NCBI GenBank assembly: GCA_022818135.1
Contig: JAFMSR010000003.1
Coordinates: 15,757,760 to 15,821,759, forward strand
Direction: 5' to 3'
Origin: Saxidomus purpurata
Lineage: Eukaryota > Mollusca > Bivalvia > Venerida > Veneridae
DNA: 64,000 bases
The position numbers and the translations under genes are program-made. A model generated the notes under the pieces. That model was not told where the DNA came from and did not search any database. It saw only the letters and a program-made list of their open reading frames with translations. Below, piece by piece: positions 1 through 13,597 of the stretch (within the stretch, counting starts at the first letter, position 1; each line of letters starts with the position of its first letter).

Positions 1-734
1 ATAAGTGTGAGCAATTGTTCCCAACTTCTTATTCATTTGCCTCAGAATTTGCGCAATACAAAGACTCCAGATTTGTTCTAAGACTAGAGACTTTGTACTT
101 GTGGCTGAATACTACCAAAGACTTGTGCCACAAGATGAATGTGTTAGGACAAGTGCTCAATAGTTCCGCAGTGCCTGACTACACTTGGCCCTATGTAGAT
201 TTTAATAGTCCTAGGGGTAGTGAGTCTTTCGCTGATAAAGACTCTGGTCTTCATAGACACAGCATTCCAGAAATTGTTGGAGGTGAAGACATTGAAGAAG
301 AGTTTGAGTCAACATCGGACAATGAAAATGAAACTAGTCAATCAGACTCAAGGCAAAACTTAAACAATGGAAATGACCCCAAAAAAGTTAGCTTTCAATT
401 TTCTGAACCAAAAATTCAAGGCCATATTTCACCAAACTCACCTTTAACTAGCCCTAAACGAGGACCAAGTCCTAGCAATTTTGGCAGTCCACCAGTAGCA
501 TCAACTCCTTTAAAGGCCCCTTTCTCTTCCGCATCTCTGTCAAGAGCATCAAGTGAAGCAAGTTTAGATGATTTAAACAGATCTTCTGTATATAGAACTT
601 ATGTAGACAAAGGCCTTAAAAAAATGGGCCTGAACAAAATGTTGATACGTTTGCGAGACATCTTGTACAGATCTTTGCGGAGAGCAAGGCAATCTCTAGA
701 GCAACAGCATGGCGATGCAGAATCATCAGCAAAG
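1..734 (+). CDS. MAP3K4: MAP3K4 exon 1 of window (5' partial): helical segment plus Ser/Pro-rich linker
   Basis: The frame is open from base 3 with no acceptor visible, so the exon starts before the window. It encodes 244 residues: a helical start ([16 protein letters not shown]) as in the MEKK4 N-terminal half, an acidic stretch ([16 protein letters not shown]), a linker with several SP/TP sites ([16 protein letters not shown]) that could be phosphorylated by proline-directed kinases, and a basic helix ([16 protein letters not shown]). The donor is AAAG|GTAACA at 735, phase 0; the reading frame runs on past it by chance to 782. Confidence 0.9.
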
Positions 735-3700
735 GTAACACAACAGTATGTTTATTTCATTACTGCAGGTTTGAGTATGTAAATGTTTTCCACACATATA
801 GTTTGATTTTAAGGATGTCTGTGTTAATTATGACGGAAATTTTGATTTTAAGGATGTCTGTGTTAATTATGACGGAAATTTGAGTTGCAGTGTACGACTG
901 TACGTTTATTCTTCGCTTAAATTTTTTGAAAGGTTTTAATCCTCTTAAAGGGTTTGCAACTCGCAATGACATGCACAGTGAGCCAGGATCCAAGAATCTA
1001 GATGACTGTTTCACTCACATATTGTTACTTTTTTGTTAAGTTATGTTAAACACAAGGAATTGAAGGGGCATAAATGTGGTAAACAGCATCAAATTTAGAC
1101 CTCTTGTTTCCCCTTATCCCAATTAACTGAAGCGCAATTAAAAAAAGTTACGGTATTTAATCATAATCGGGGTCTTCACTGGGTTTTGAATTCTGTCACC
1201 ACTTGACATGCTTGAGGCCAAAAAAGTTCTTTTAGGTCAAATTTGCACAGATACTGTTAAATGAGTATCATGCATTTTAAAATTCTTTCGCCAGTGCAGA
1301 ATTAAGCTATTCAGCAACAAATGGCAAATAGCAGCTCTGGGAGGTCTGATACTGGATCAATGCTTTTATTGTATTGCAGTCACCAGCGTCAGATGACTAC
1401 TACCACCATAATGCATTGTTGCCAAGCTTGGAACTGCTTGACAACAAGATTCTCAAAATACCGGTGGAAGTCTTCACCCCTGCACAGCTGCATGATTGGA
1501 GGGATGAATTTCTGGAGATAGGGCTGCCATCTTACCGACCCACATACATTTTCCTGTTACAAGTATTACTTGAAGTTATACATGAGGCAATGAAGATTCG
1601 GTTGGAGCAGCTTCAGAACCCAATCGGAGAACCATCATTTCTCAGTATTAGACAGGTGACCTTTTTTATAGTTTCAGCTTTGAAGTTGTTAACATGTATA
1701 ACAGTATTTTCTCAGGATGCATCTAGTCTTTTGAAGGCAAATTGGAGTCAAGAATTTTTAGCATGATCCTCGATTTTAGTTGTATTACCTGTACATTTGT
1801 AGCCTAGGTGAAGTGAGATTTGTATAAAAGTTACTCTCTGTCACGGAAAATGTAACTAACTTGCTTCAAGATAAGAGTTGATAACATGTTCGTTGTATGT
1901 TGAATATGTGAATAGAATAAACTGCAACATTTTTTAAGATTATGATATAAATTTGTACACAACATTTATACCAGTACATGCAGATAGATTCCAGGCATAC
2001 CATGCAAACTAGACTGAACTATGAATACACAAATAGAAATTAATGTACTGTACAAGTGTATACATGTACTTCCTTCTCTGCTTTGTCTGTTCGAAATATG
2101 TCAGTGTTACTACATGTAATTCATTTTGGTAACTTGAGACCCATATCTCAAACTGTATTTGAATATTTACCTTGGCAGGTAGACTGTGTTAATATTGAGG
2201 TCTATATCGAAGGTCAGGTAGTAGGCAAGCCACTGTTAGATGCATGAAGCCTTGACCTTGAAATCTGTTGTTCTTAGTTGTTACTGTGATAATAATGGAA
2301 TACACTTTGTGCTTGTTTCAGCTGATCATTGAATGTAAAGATGTATTAGCAAAGGCAGTTCTTGTCAAACAAGACTATCAGTGTATGGTACAGGCTGTGC
2401 TGGATGATAAAGAAGTCAACGATGAAAGCTCGCCACTCGATTTGGAAAACTTTGACGATGACATGTCTAACATGTTTAAAGTAAATACTGCAATTTCTTA
2501 TTTGTATTTAAGATATTGAAATTTGCAAATAATTATTATGGTCTCCGGAGATTCCGAAATTTCTCCAAAAAATTACTTGTTCATAGAGAAGTGTCAGTTT
2601 GAAATTCACTTGTCTGTATCAAAAATGTTCTTGCCAAGAAATTTCAATTGTTTGAATGAATATAGAGATTCTTCTGAATTTTTATGGGTGCAAAATTGAT
2701 GAAACTCCAAACAGGGGTGAAACAATGCATAGACATAGATAATTGTGATAATCGTCTCCCTTATCAGCGTCTGACTTTTTAAAAATGGAATAATTATTTT
2801 TATTAGGGTCTTGAAAGGGTGGTAATTTTTGTATGCACTAAATCATGTTTGGCAGACTACAGAAGTACATGTAAAATTCTTCATTAGATTTTCGATTGGC
2901 ACAAACTATAATGAAATAATTGTGCTGAGATTATTTACTGCATTTAAACTCTGTTTATAACAAACTCATTTCGACCATTTAAACTTGTTCATTATATTAA
3001 TTTTGGCGTTTGTTCATATGAAATAAAGAAAGAACAAAAAACTTGGATAGAAAAAATGTGTTCCTTGTATCCAGAATACTGCTATTTCGGAGTCATTATT
3101 TACGAAGTATGGAAATTTGAGATCAATTTTATTAATTGTTGTTAATGATGCAATAGACTGGTTTAAAAGAATTCAAGGAGAAATTCTATTTTAAAACCAT
3201 GGTACCAGGCAGATTTTCTAGAACCCCTTGTCTCTGTGTGTTCAAGGATGTTCAAGTTGGTGATGAGAAAGCCCATAATGCTTATTGGTCTCTGGGTTAC
3301 CTATTGGTCTGAGAAAATTGGCAATTTCTTGCCATAGAAAAAGGGCTTACTCTTTATATAAAGATTTATAGCTTTTCTGCTTATAAATACTAAATAGCAC
3401 ATGGAAAACAACTTCTAGTTTACAGTACTAGTGTTTCAGATTAACATATGGTTTCTTTTATGCATGTAATGATGCAAAATACTTCAGAAATTAATTCTTG
3501 CTTGTTTTCAGATGTATTTCCAGTATTTACATAGCTGGTTGTACCACCTTCACAATCTCCCTGATGCATCGAGAACACTGAAAAATCCTCTAGAAGAAGA
3601 GTGGAGCTTCACGAAAAAAATCTGTCCTCATATCATAGGTGGTGAGGCAGAAGCGGGCAAGAGATTCAGGTAGGTCATTATAAATTAAGAATTGAAGATT

Positions 3701-6700
3701 CAGGTAGTCATAGTATATTAAGAATTGAAGATTCAGGTAGTCATAGTAAATTAAGAATTGAAGATTCAGGTAGTCATAGTAAATTAAGAATTGAAGGTTC
3801 AGGTAGTCATAGTAAATTAAGAATTGAAGATTCAGGTAGTCATAGTGAATTAAGAATTGAAGATTCAGGTACATGTTGTCATAGATAATTAAGAATTGAA
3901 GATTCAGGTAGTCATAGTGAATTAAGAATTGAAGATTCAGGTAGTCATAGTAAATTAAAAATTGAAGATTCAGGTAGTCATAGATAATTAAGAATTGAAG
4001 ATTCAGGTAGTCATAGATAATTAAGAATTGAAGATTCAGGTAGTCATAGTAAATTAAGAATTGAAGATTCAGGTAGTCATAGATAATTAAGAATTGAAGA
4101 TTCAGGTAGTCATAGTAAATTAAGAATTGAAGATTCAGGTAGTCATAGTAAATTAAGAATTGAAGATTCAGGTAGTCATAGTAAATTAAGAATTGAAGAT
4201 TCAGGTAGTCATAGTAAATTAAGAATTGAAGATTTGGGTAGTCATAAGAATAAAGTATTACAGATTTATGTATTCAAAGTCATTAAGTAGTAAAGATTTT
4301 AGTGGACATAGTCATAAAAAATAAAAGATTCAGGTAGCCATAGTCACTGAGTTTTATTACAAGATACAATACAAGATACAAATTTTTTTTTCGAGTCGGC
4401 ATGGTATCACATGATAACATTAGCTGTGTTTAGCTATTAACCGACAGTAACATCAAGTATAATATTAAGATAAGAATAAAGTATCTGCGATATTTTTAAG
4501 ACATACATTAAGACTTGCATAGATATGAAACATAAATAAATGCTTGTGATGTTCTGCACTGTGTGTAGTATATTAGAATTTATAAGACATGTTATTTGCT
4601 AAGATATGATAAAATTTCACACGTTAGATAATATTGCTTCAATAATCACATTTATAATCATAGTACGTGGATCTATATTAAGCTGATAACAGATACTACA
4701 CTTTGATCTTAGCCAAAAGGCACAAGATTATTATATTATTTAATGATAAATATATAGCCCATATAAAATACATATTTAACACTTTAAATACTGTTATGTC
4801 TATTTAAAACCATGTATAGGTTTTATCACTTGAGATCTATCTAAATGAATAAATAAGATTTTAAACTTGTATCTAACATGTACGTTATAAGACTAGCTTA
4901 ATATATTAAACTGACAAGGGTTCGGGTTAATGATGCAGGTAGTCATAGTCACTGAGTATTAAAGTGAAATTATGCACATTTTTTTTCAACTAAAAAGCCA
5001 GCTGAAATAGGTGTGTGTAAAAAGGGTAGAGGAAATAATAGCTTTTAACCCAATACACCAAACTCTTCCTGCTACATGTACCAGTAGGAAATAATAACTT
5101 TCCAAATACTACTTTTCCTCTTTTGACTGGGAGAGTCAATTTAAGAAAAACAATTGCATGCAGGAGTTGCTTCCCTTCCACTGCTGAAATCTCTACCAGC
5201 AACAACAATAACAAAGGGCCTATTATTTTATTAGTCCAATTATTTTTATTTCTAAAGCCCTAACTTCAAATGGGAATGTGGCATTATCATCAGTTTAACA
5301 CATTTAAATGCACAGCAACCAAAAATTGCTTTTATAAAACTATCACCAAAAATGGTAGGATGCGCATAATGTCACTTTAAAGATTCAGTCAGTCATAGTC
5401 ATTTAGTATTTAATAGAAAATAAAGTAAGCCTGACAGGGTTACATTTAGTTTGACCTTTTAGAATAGTCAATACTTCAGCAGAGTGTCTCTTTAGGAACA
5501 GAACTTCTGTGGATTGGGGATGTAATCAATTCAAATGCTATCGATATATCGACATTAAAACACTTTCGATCTGATATCGATTGCCGTTTTGAAAAATCGT
5601 ATATCGAATAATGTTATACCGTGCAATGATCTACAGTTTCACGTTCGAAAATTCCATCAAAACTCAACCGTAATGTAAACAATCACTACCCAGAGTTCCG
5701 TGTTATTCTAACGAATGATAATTTAATGAAATTTGGTCTCGTAGGCAAAAACATTTCAGCACTGCAAGGATTGATATATATTATAGAGCAGAACCATATG
5801 TTTAGTACAAATAAAGTCGAGAGATTTGGTAGAATATGTAGTCAGTGACTTTTTTACGCCCATGTATCGATATATCACTGTATCGTCAATATTTCTAAAT
5901 TGATATATCGATACAAAAATTTTAATCAATGACATCCCTAATGTGGATAAAGGTTATAACAGGAAGCAGCTTCATAATTCATACATATTTCCAGTAATAA
6001 GTGAATCTGTAAGAATAATTCTAAATGACAAAGCTTCTATAGAAGTTGGGGTATAAATCCAAACAAGTTTAACTTAAATGTGTTTCTGTTTTAAGCACTA
6101 TGGCAATCAGTTTGTTGAATTCGATCTCTGACTTCCTTGAGTCTGGTGTTGACGAGTGCACGACCAATCTGTTTGACTGGACCACTAATGATATATCGGG
6201 CTCAGAGGAAGGTGAAGGTGATAGCGAGGACGATCATGATACCAGTCAACGAAGGTCAAGGTCATCAAATTCACTCAGGTATGCTGATATAAGTTATAAT
6301 TATAACCATTTCAGTAAAAGATGAAGGACTGCATTTTGTATATAGGAGTCATTATTAGGATCATGTGATTGGTTAGTCAGTTGCCAAGTTTGTGAATAAA
6401 TTTCTCAGTTTTGCAGTATTGTGGTATTATACTAGTATAGTCAGAGTAGTGGCTCTTTGACATGGACTGTTTTATTTGCTGTCTTGGTGCTATTTGTGTT
6501 TACTTGATTTTTATGACCATGACAACAGCAAGTGTCCAGCCACCAAGCAATGTGCATCCAGATAAACCTGTGAATCTAGTCTTGTGTGTTAGTCAAACCA
6601 GTGGTTGTTTAATCAGAGTGTTTAAACATTTGTGATTGGTTAATCAGAGTGTTTAAACATTTGTGATTGGTTAATCAGAGTGTTTAAACATTTGTGATTG

Positions 6701-9700
6701 GTTAATCAGAGTGTTAAAACATTTGTGATTGGTTAATCAAGAGTGTCTAAACATTTATCAGTGCTTTCTTGTTTTACAGAAAATCATTCCAGAAGACTTG
6801 CAGAAATTTCAAGAACTTGTTTCATGAAGCGAGAGAAAGGGCATCCAAAGCCTTGGGTTTTGCAAAGCTTCTTAGAAAGGTAACATACATAGTTTATTTA
6901 GTCTAAACTAATCAATTTTAGCTCAATTGTGAAGGAAGATAGTAGCTTATCGAGTCACTCTCGAGTCTGCTTTCTGGAAAACAGTACTGGTGTCATATGA
7001 GTTGGGCTTGAACCATCAAACTCCAGAATGAGCGGCAGACACTTTACACCTCTACACCATACTTAAAAAAGTCATCATGAAAGCCTTTTGTTTGAGTTGA
7101 AGCTATCAGGTATCAGATTCATTCATTAACATAACCAAGACTTGCATCTCAGTAATATTCTACACTTTTGTGCAATGAGATCTTGATCTTGGTTGTTCAC
7201 TATTTATTAGCAAGTCCCCTTTAAACATTTAATGTAAAATCGAAAGATTGACAAATTGGTTTTCGAAATTCATCAGGGTAAAGGTTTTAAAAAATACAGT
7301 GTAATGAATGATTCAGAGAACAATTTGGGTATTCCTTGTAAATACATTGCCTACTGTTCAAAGGATAAAAAGTAAAACTAAAGTTGCATTCCTTACAATA
7401 GATCCGCAGACACAGGTAAGAGTAATGTGTCAGTTCATTTAGCAGACAAGTTTTAAGGCCATGTACTAACAAACTGTTCTTGCAGATGCAGGCCTTTACT
7501 TCTAGTTTGTACTAACGAGTTTTAGCTCAATTGCCAAAAACAGTTGTCACATCTTGTATTACTTGGTCTTAAAACAGCACCTATAAAAGATAGAGCCAAC
7601 ATCTGTCATTACAGGACCCTTTTACAGCTTTGTTGACCAAGCTACATTTTGCATTAGGTACCTTGGTTAAGGGTCCACTTAAAGTGACCACAGCAGGGAT
7701 TGAACCCAGGTCCTCGCTATTTGGCTTACTACTGGACTACTTCTTTAGAATAGAGAAAGTGCCTTGTTTCGCAATGGAGAATAAATTAATTAGTATAAAA
7801 TTTAAAAAAGAAAGTGCCTCACCTTTTCTGTGAACTAGAAACTTGAAGCACATGCTGTTTTCACCATTACAGGACCTAGAGATAGCTGCAGATTTCAATG
7901 TTGCTGTACCAATATCTGAGTTCTTGGATAAATTGAAGAAAACTGATCATATCAATGTAAGTATGAACGAAACAATGTATGTTGAAGTTTTGACTTTAAA
8001 GAAAAAATAATAGATATATACTGTATTCCTACCAGTTGTCGGGCGCTACCAGATCTTCGGGCGTTTTTATGTTTCGTACCGCACAGGCTTTATACCGTAC
8101 TCAAGGTCCTAGATTACGCATTCGTGTCACTGGGACGATTGTTCTTTCGGTGTAAGTGACTAAATAGGTAACTCAAACTTCTCATATTTGTTAAATATCC
8201 CGCTTAAATCACTTCTCTATTGTGTTACTATTTATAACCTAAGCTGCCAGCAGTTGGGGTTTTTCAGATTTTATTGCGCATGCGCTGAGATAAAAGCAGG
8301 GGTTCAGTTTGTAAAGGTACACTGAATATCGATATTGCAGACAATGTGAACGAAACTATGTCAGATATATAATTATTTGAATAAAAATGTGTAAAAGTAA
8401 GTATATTCAAGAAATACAATTTAAACATAAAAAGACCGTGTAACGGATGAGGCGTAATATAAAATCGATATGATGTAAGTAGTTTTAAATACAGTCGTAT
8501 AAAATCGATATGATGTAAGTAGTTTTAAATACAGTCGTATAAAGAAGTTATCAGAAATGGTCGAGTGGTTACGCTTACAGTTTGCCACCCACGCAGACAG
8601 GCTTCAAGGCTCACACTACGCTTAAATATTTTTTTTGCTTCCCCCTTTTTTTCATTTTTAAGGATCAGCATGAGCAAGAAACATTATTACTGTTCATATT
8701 TTATCCTTGTGAACATGTAAACTATAAATGTAAATAATGCGAGTTAAATGATGTGTATCTTGATTGGAATATACTTATATTTATTGTTTTTCTTTTTGTA
8801 CATGTATTTAGAATAGTAAAACAAGCACTAAAAATCTTTGTTGCGAATAGTGCTTTGCACAAAGTTGAGTGCCCGATAATTGGTTGCCCGATATGGCTTT
8901 AAAGAGGGAAATTGTACCCCTTGTCTGGCCTCATTTATAAACAAGCTCTGGTCGCAGTCGATAAACTGACAAGTTTATGATGTCATCAGAGAACCTAAGT
9001 TTATCCTGTGAAAAATTTATGGGTTTACTAGTATTTGTTGCTACACAAAATACAAAAATGTTCATTTTCTGCGCGAGAACTGGTAGGAATCCAGTATGTG
9101 AAATAATAAAATATTGTGTATAACAATACTAAGATGACCTTGGAGGGTGCGGGGGGAGATATATAGAAACTATAAGAAGTAGTTTTAACTGGCATAGAGC
9201 AGATATTACTGATGAGGAATCAAATTATCTGATGGTGCTTGGAAAGAGAGTTTGTGTTATATTGGGAACATCATCGCCTTCTCAAAAACCCAATATCACA
9301 TGAACTCTCTCTTTCCCAGCACCATCAGATGCTGGAATGGCCTGCCGTATTAACATCAAAGCTTCACTGATAGCCTAAATCGTACATGTACTAATTCCAT
9401 CATGTCATAATTTTTACTTTTAACAATTCTTTTTAAAAAAAATTTATCCTGTAACATAGCGTTCTGGTTTTTAAAATATCTGTCCCCGATAAGAAAATGA
9501 TCTTCCGTAGATAATGTAGATGTAGAATTACTTAGTAACTTTGAGTGTGCCTTGCATAGCTGAAATTTAGTTATATCCTTCGCATAGAAGCTGATAATGT
9601 TATATTAGTGGTAAATTTCCATTTCTAACAATAGGTGATTGCTCCATTAAGTGCTGGCTACCTCATGTTCATTCCGGCACGGATCGCCGAGCAACGCCGC

Positions 9701-12700
9701 CAGATCATACAGCTGCTGAATGTCACGTGTGGACGAGAGGATGTGTCTGTTAGCTCGGATCTATCCAATCGAGACGATGGTTACTTGTTGATGGTGAGGT
9801 GCGGTGGGGGCCTGGATAATCTGGTGGAATGCCCCCTCTGGGATGGTCAGAGTATTAAAGTTGAGCCAACTGCAGAAACTGCCATAGGTCTTTCACATAT
9901 TCAGGTATAGTAAATAATTGCAGTGGTGCAGTTTTCCATAAAAGCAGTAGCAAATTTATAAAGATTTTTAAAAAATGTGCAAGACAGTATGATTTGTTTT
10001 ATTAATGTACAACTCTTCGGTGTTCTTAGATCTGTTTTCTTTCAGCAGTGTGTGCTTTTCAGTTACAATTTACGCTTTTTTCTGCTTCTGAAATATTCAG
10101 ACTGTTAGACTCATTCAAGTTCCCTTTTATTTAACGTTAATTTTACTAAATGCTGAAGAAGTAAAACATGATGACATTTTTATGAAAATGTAAAAAACAT
10201 GAGTGCTTGTTGTATGTAGGCAAACTGATGCTGTTGCAGGTTGAGTCATTACTTCTTGTTGTGATACATTCGTCCCACCTTGGGAACCAGCGTAAAGAAT
10301 TTGAATTGCTGATGGGTAATACAGTGGAGCTGGTGAATGAACAAACATCGTGCCATCAAGTTATAGCAGAGTCGCTCATTGAGCTGAAGGTTTGTAACCA
10401 CAGAACTGTTAGTTAGCATAGTTCTATGTTGGTATCATGGTAGTTTTGTTAAGTCAGTTCAAATGGTATAACGTTTTTGTGCCAGAGGAATATGATTTTT
10501 GTTGTGAAGCCAGAATCCAGTTCACATGAGACATGAGTTAGTTCATTTTCAGTACAGGTTACCTTGTCACTTGTTTAAAAATCTCATGAAAGATTCGTTT
10601 CACATAGATTTTCTTTAAGAGAATTCCCCTTTTGCAAATTTTAAGTTTGCATATTAGTCTCACAGGAAAATAACCAATTTGCAGTACATATAGTTGTTCA
10701 AACCAGGGCTTGAGAGAGGTCATATTTCTAGGGAATATTGACTGCTACTTTTGAGAAACTCGAATGTTGTGCCTTGAAATGTATATTAAGAATCCTTATT
10801 CTAGAAGACTTTGTAATTTTTTAGCAGAATAAAGATAAATCGGCTGGCATTTTTGAACACGCAAATTTAGATAGTACTTAGCTTAGAGGTCAAACTTTTA
10901 TTTACGTCCCACTGATCTAAGGGTCATGGATATGAATCTGCTGCCAACCACACTCTTGTTCAAAAGGTGGCAATTTGTTTTACACAAGTTGGGAGTCAAG
11001 TATTTACATTTGCCCGAAAAGATGGTTAGACATTTACCCACCTGTACATATATACTATTAAAACAGGCATTAAAATCATAGCAAAGAAACCTTTATTTTA
11101 GGAGTCGGCAATTTCCCTGCGTGATAAAGTAGCAACTGTGATACGTCAGGTAGAGGAACACTGGAACTGTGATATGGACATGGAGGAAAGTGAGAAGAAT
11201 CATATCCTTAAATTATACAGGGAAACAATGCTGCAAGCCTACAACTTTGGCTTTGAGGTATGAGTTGGTTGGGCCATTTGAGGTGTGGCCATGTGCTAGA
11301 CATTTGTGTCCCAGTCTATTCGGTTGTAATTGGGTACCAGTAAAGTAGATTGTGGTTTGTCTCTGATAAGCAATTGGCTACATCTTGGGTGATGTCTGAA
11401 AACAATTGAAGGAAGAAGAGAACTTATTTCATGATCAAATTTAAGCAGATTGTCTTAGAAAATTCAAAATACAAAAAGAAAAATTGTATCTGGACAGAGT
11501 AATGCAGAAGATCAATTTTTAGACTAAGTTTTTTAGATTTATTCATTTGACAATTGTTTTGATCTGAAACTTACAAATTTGCTGGCAGACATTTTGTGGT
11601 TATAGAAATGGACGTAATATTAATGGAAAAATGCTGTATATTTTATGTTGCAAATTGCTTATTGTAATGTACTCTGGATCTTGTCTGAATAAAATAGAAT
11701 AGAATAATTCAGTATATTATTTCAGTATATGAAAGAGGTTACAAGACTTGTATCTGGAGAAACAAGATACAAACTTGGGCGTGGTCTCATGCTTTTTGCA
11801 AAAGATTGGATGAAGTTTGTCTTCGAGAAATGTGAGAGAGGTCGTGGTATGAGACCAAGGTAAATGATTTTACCATACTGATAGGGCAAGTGTAGAGTTT
11901 CCTGTGTCAGTCTCCAATATAGCCAGATGCAATAAGATCATACATTTGGGGACGTTTTTTCTGTTTAAGTGACAAATTTTTCTAATTTAAGCAATAAGGT
12001 GAAATTAGACAATTTGGAGTATATTGGCAAACAGTATGAATTGGCCAGGGAGTAACCTGCTGAATTTAAATAATAGTAAAGTATTGCTCCCAAAAAATCA
12101 TTTTTGATAGCACCTCGGTAGCTTTTCTTTACAGGATATTATTCGTAGACTTGAAGTAAAAAATGATTAGTAGTAAGAATAATTGTTTGATGTAACAAAG
12201 TAATTTAAACGACTGTTGATTACAAAACAGGTATTGCAGGATCACAGTATAACAGAAGCCTTTGAATCATATTTGAATGTTATCAGCAGTTAGCTAAAGA
12301 GCTTGTTTTAAGTTTCAAATAACCAAACCAGGACTGTGGAACATAGCAAGTTTGCTTTGTGCAGTATGGTTAATGAAAGTGATTACACTTACAGGACAGA
12401 AACTTTTCAGTATTACATAGAAACAAAAAAGTTGATATTTTACTTAGGCACTAAATTTTTCATTTCAGATGGGCCAATCAAGGTTTAGATTTCTTGTTGA
12501 TTGCTTGTGAGCCCAAGATTCTGGCCATACTGACTGAAGAGGAGTATAAGGTATGCAATTTAATGTGACATTTGCCCTTAGCAACCATTGAGTTCCCCTA
12601 GCAACAAGTGACTTTCATAGCAACATTAAGCATCCTATTGCTATAAGTGACTTTTTTAGCAGCCATTCACAACCTTAGTAACTAGCAGTTGTGGACTTCT

Positions 12701-13563
12701 TTGGCAATCACTGACTTCCCCTAGTGACCAGTGATTTCCTTAGCAACCATTAACTGCGCCTGGCAGCTGGTGACTTAGTGATCAGTGACTTCTTTAGCAA
12801 CCAGTGACTTTCCCTAGCAAAATGTGACGTCTGTAGCAACTACTGACTCCCTATAGCAACAGGTGACTTCTTTAGGTTTGTCCACTAGTACTCTGGTGAG
12901 AGAAATTGGGCCAGCAAGGCCCTCTTGTTAATATTGCTTTACAGTCATTTTATCTAAGTTCACATGGCAGCTGTAACTACAGTATCATAGCTAGTACTTA
13001 CAGATATTCTGTTTCTTGTTACAGGATCTTCAGGAAAGTTTGAATGAATTTATCTCTCATCTGATTGGTCATGCAGAAAGATCTCAACATGGAGGTAAGT
13101 TTAAATGGGTCAGTTTGTTGTTTGATTGGAGAGGTGTAAAAAAGACTTCTTCATAGTAAATATTGATGAGAAGGATACACCTGTATTGTCAAGTGGTTAC
13201 AGTCACTGACTTGTAATTTGAGGGTCATGGGTTTGAACCGACTTCTGGCTTTTCTCTATTTTAGAAAGTTTAAAGTTTTAAGCTAACCTGAGCGAGCCAG
13301 TGAGCTATTAGGATCGATGAATGTCCGTCGTCCGTCCACATGAGTTCGTTAACACTCTAGTGGTCACATTTTTGCCTCAATTGTCACGAAACTTGGTCAG
13401 GATGTTTGTCCCAGTAATTACTTGGACGGGTCATCTCGGATGAAAAACTAGGTCACATGATCCAAAAATAGAAAAATCTTGTTAACACTCTAGAGGCTAC
13501 TGTTTCAGTCCAAATATCCTGGCTTTGTCGGGGGGCCCCCGCCCCGGGGCCAAAACGGGGCCC

Positions 13564-13597
<34 letters not shown>

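Noticed and set aside
3590..3874. 94-codon minus-strand frame with [10 protein letters not shown] repeats
   Set aside because: It is only the translation of the 33-bp minisatellite, whose length is a multiple of three, so openness is automatic.
3664..4250. CRISPR-like array
   Set aside because: Units are contiguous with no unique spacers, the genome is eukaryotic, and the repeat derives from the adjacent exon end.
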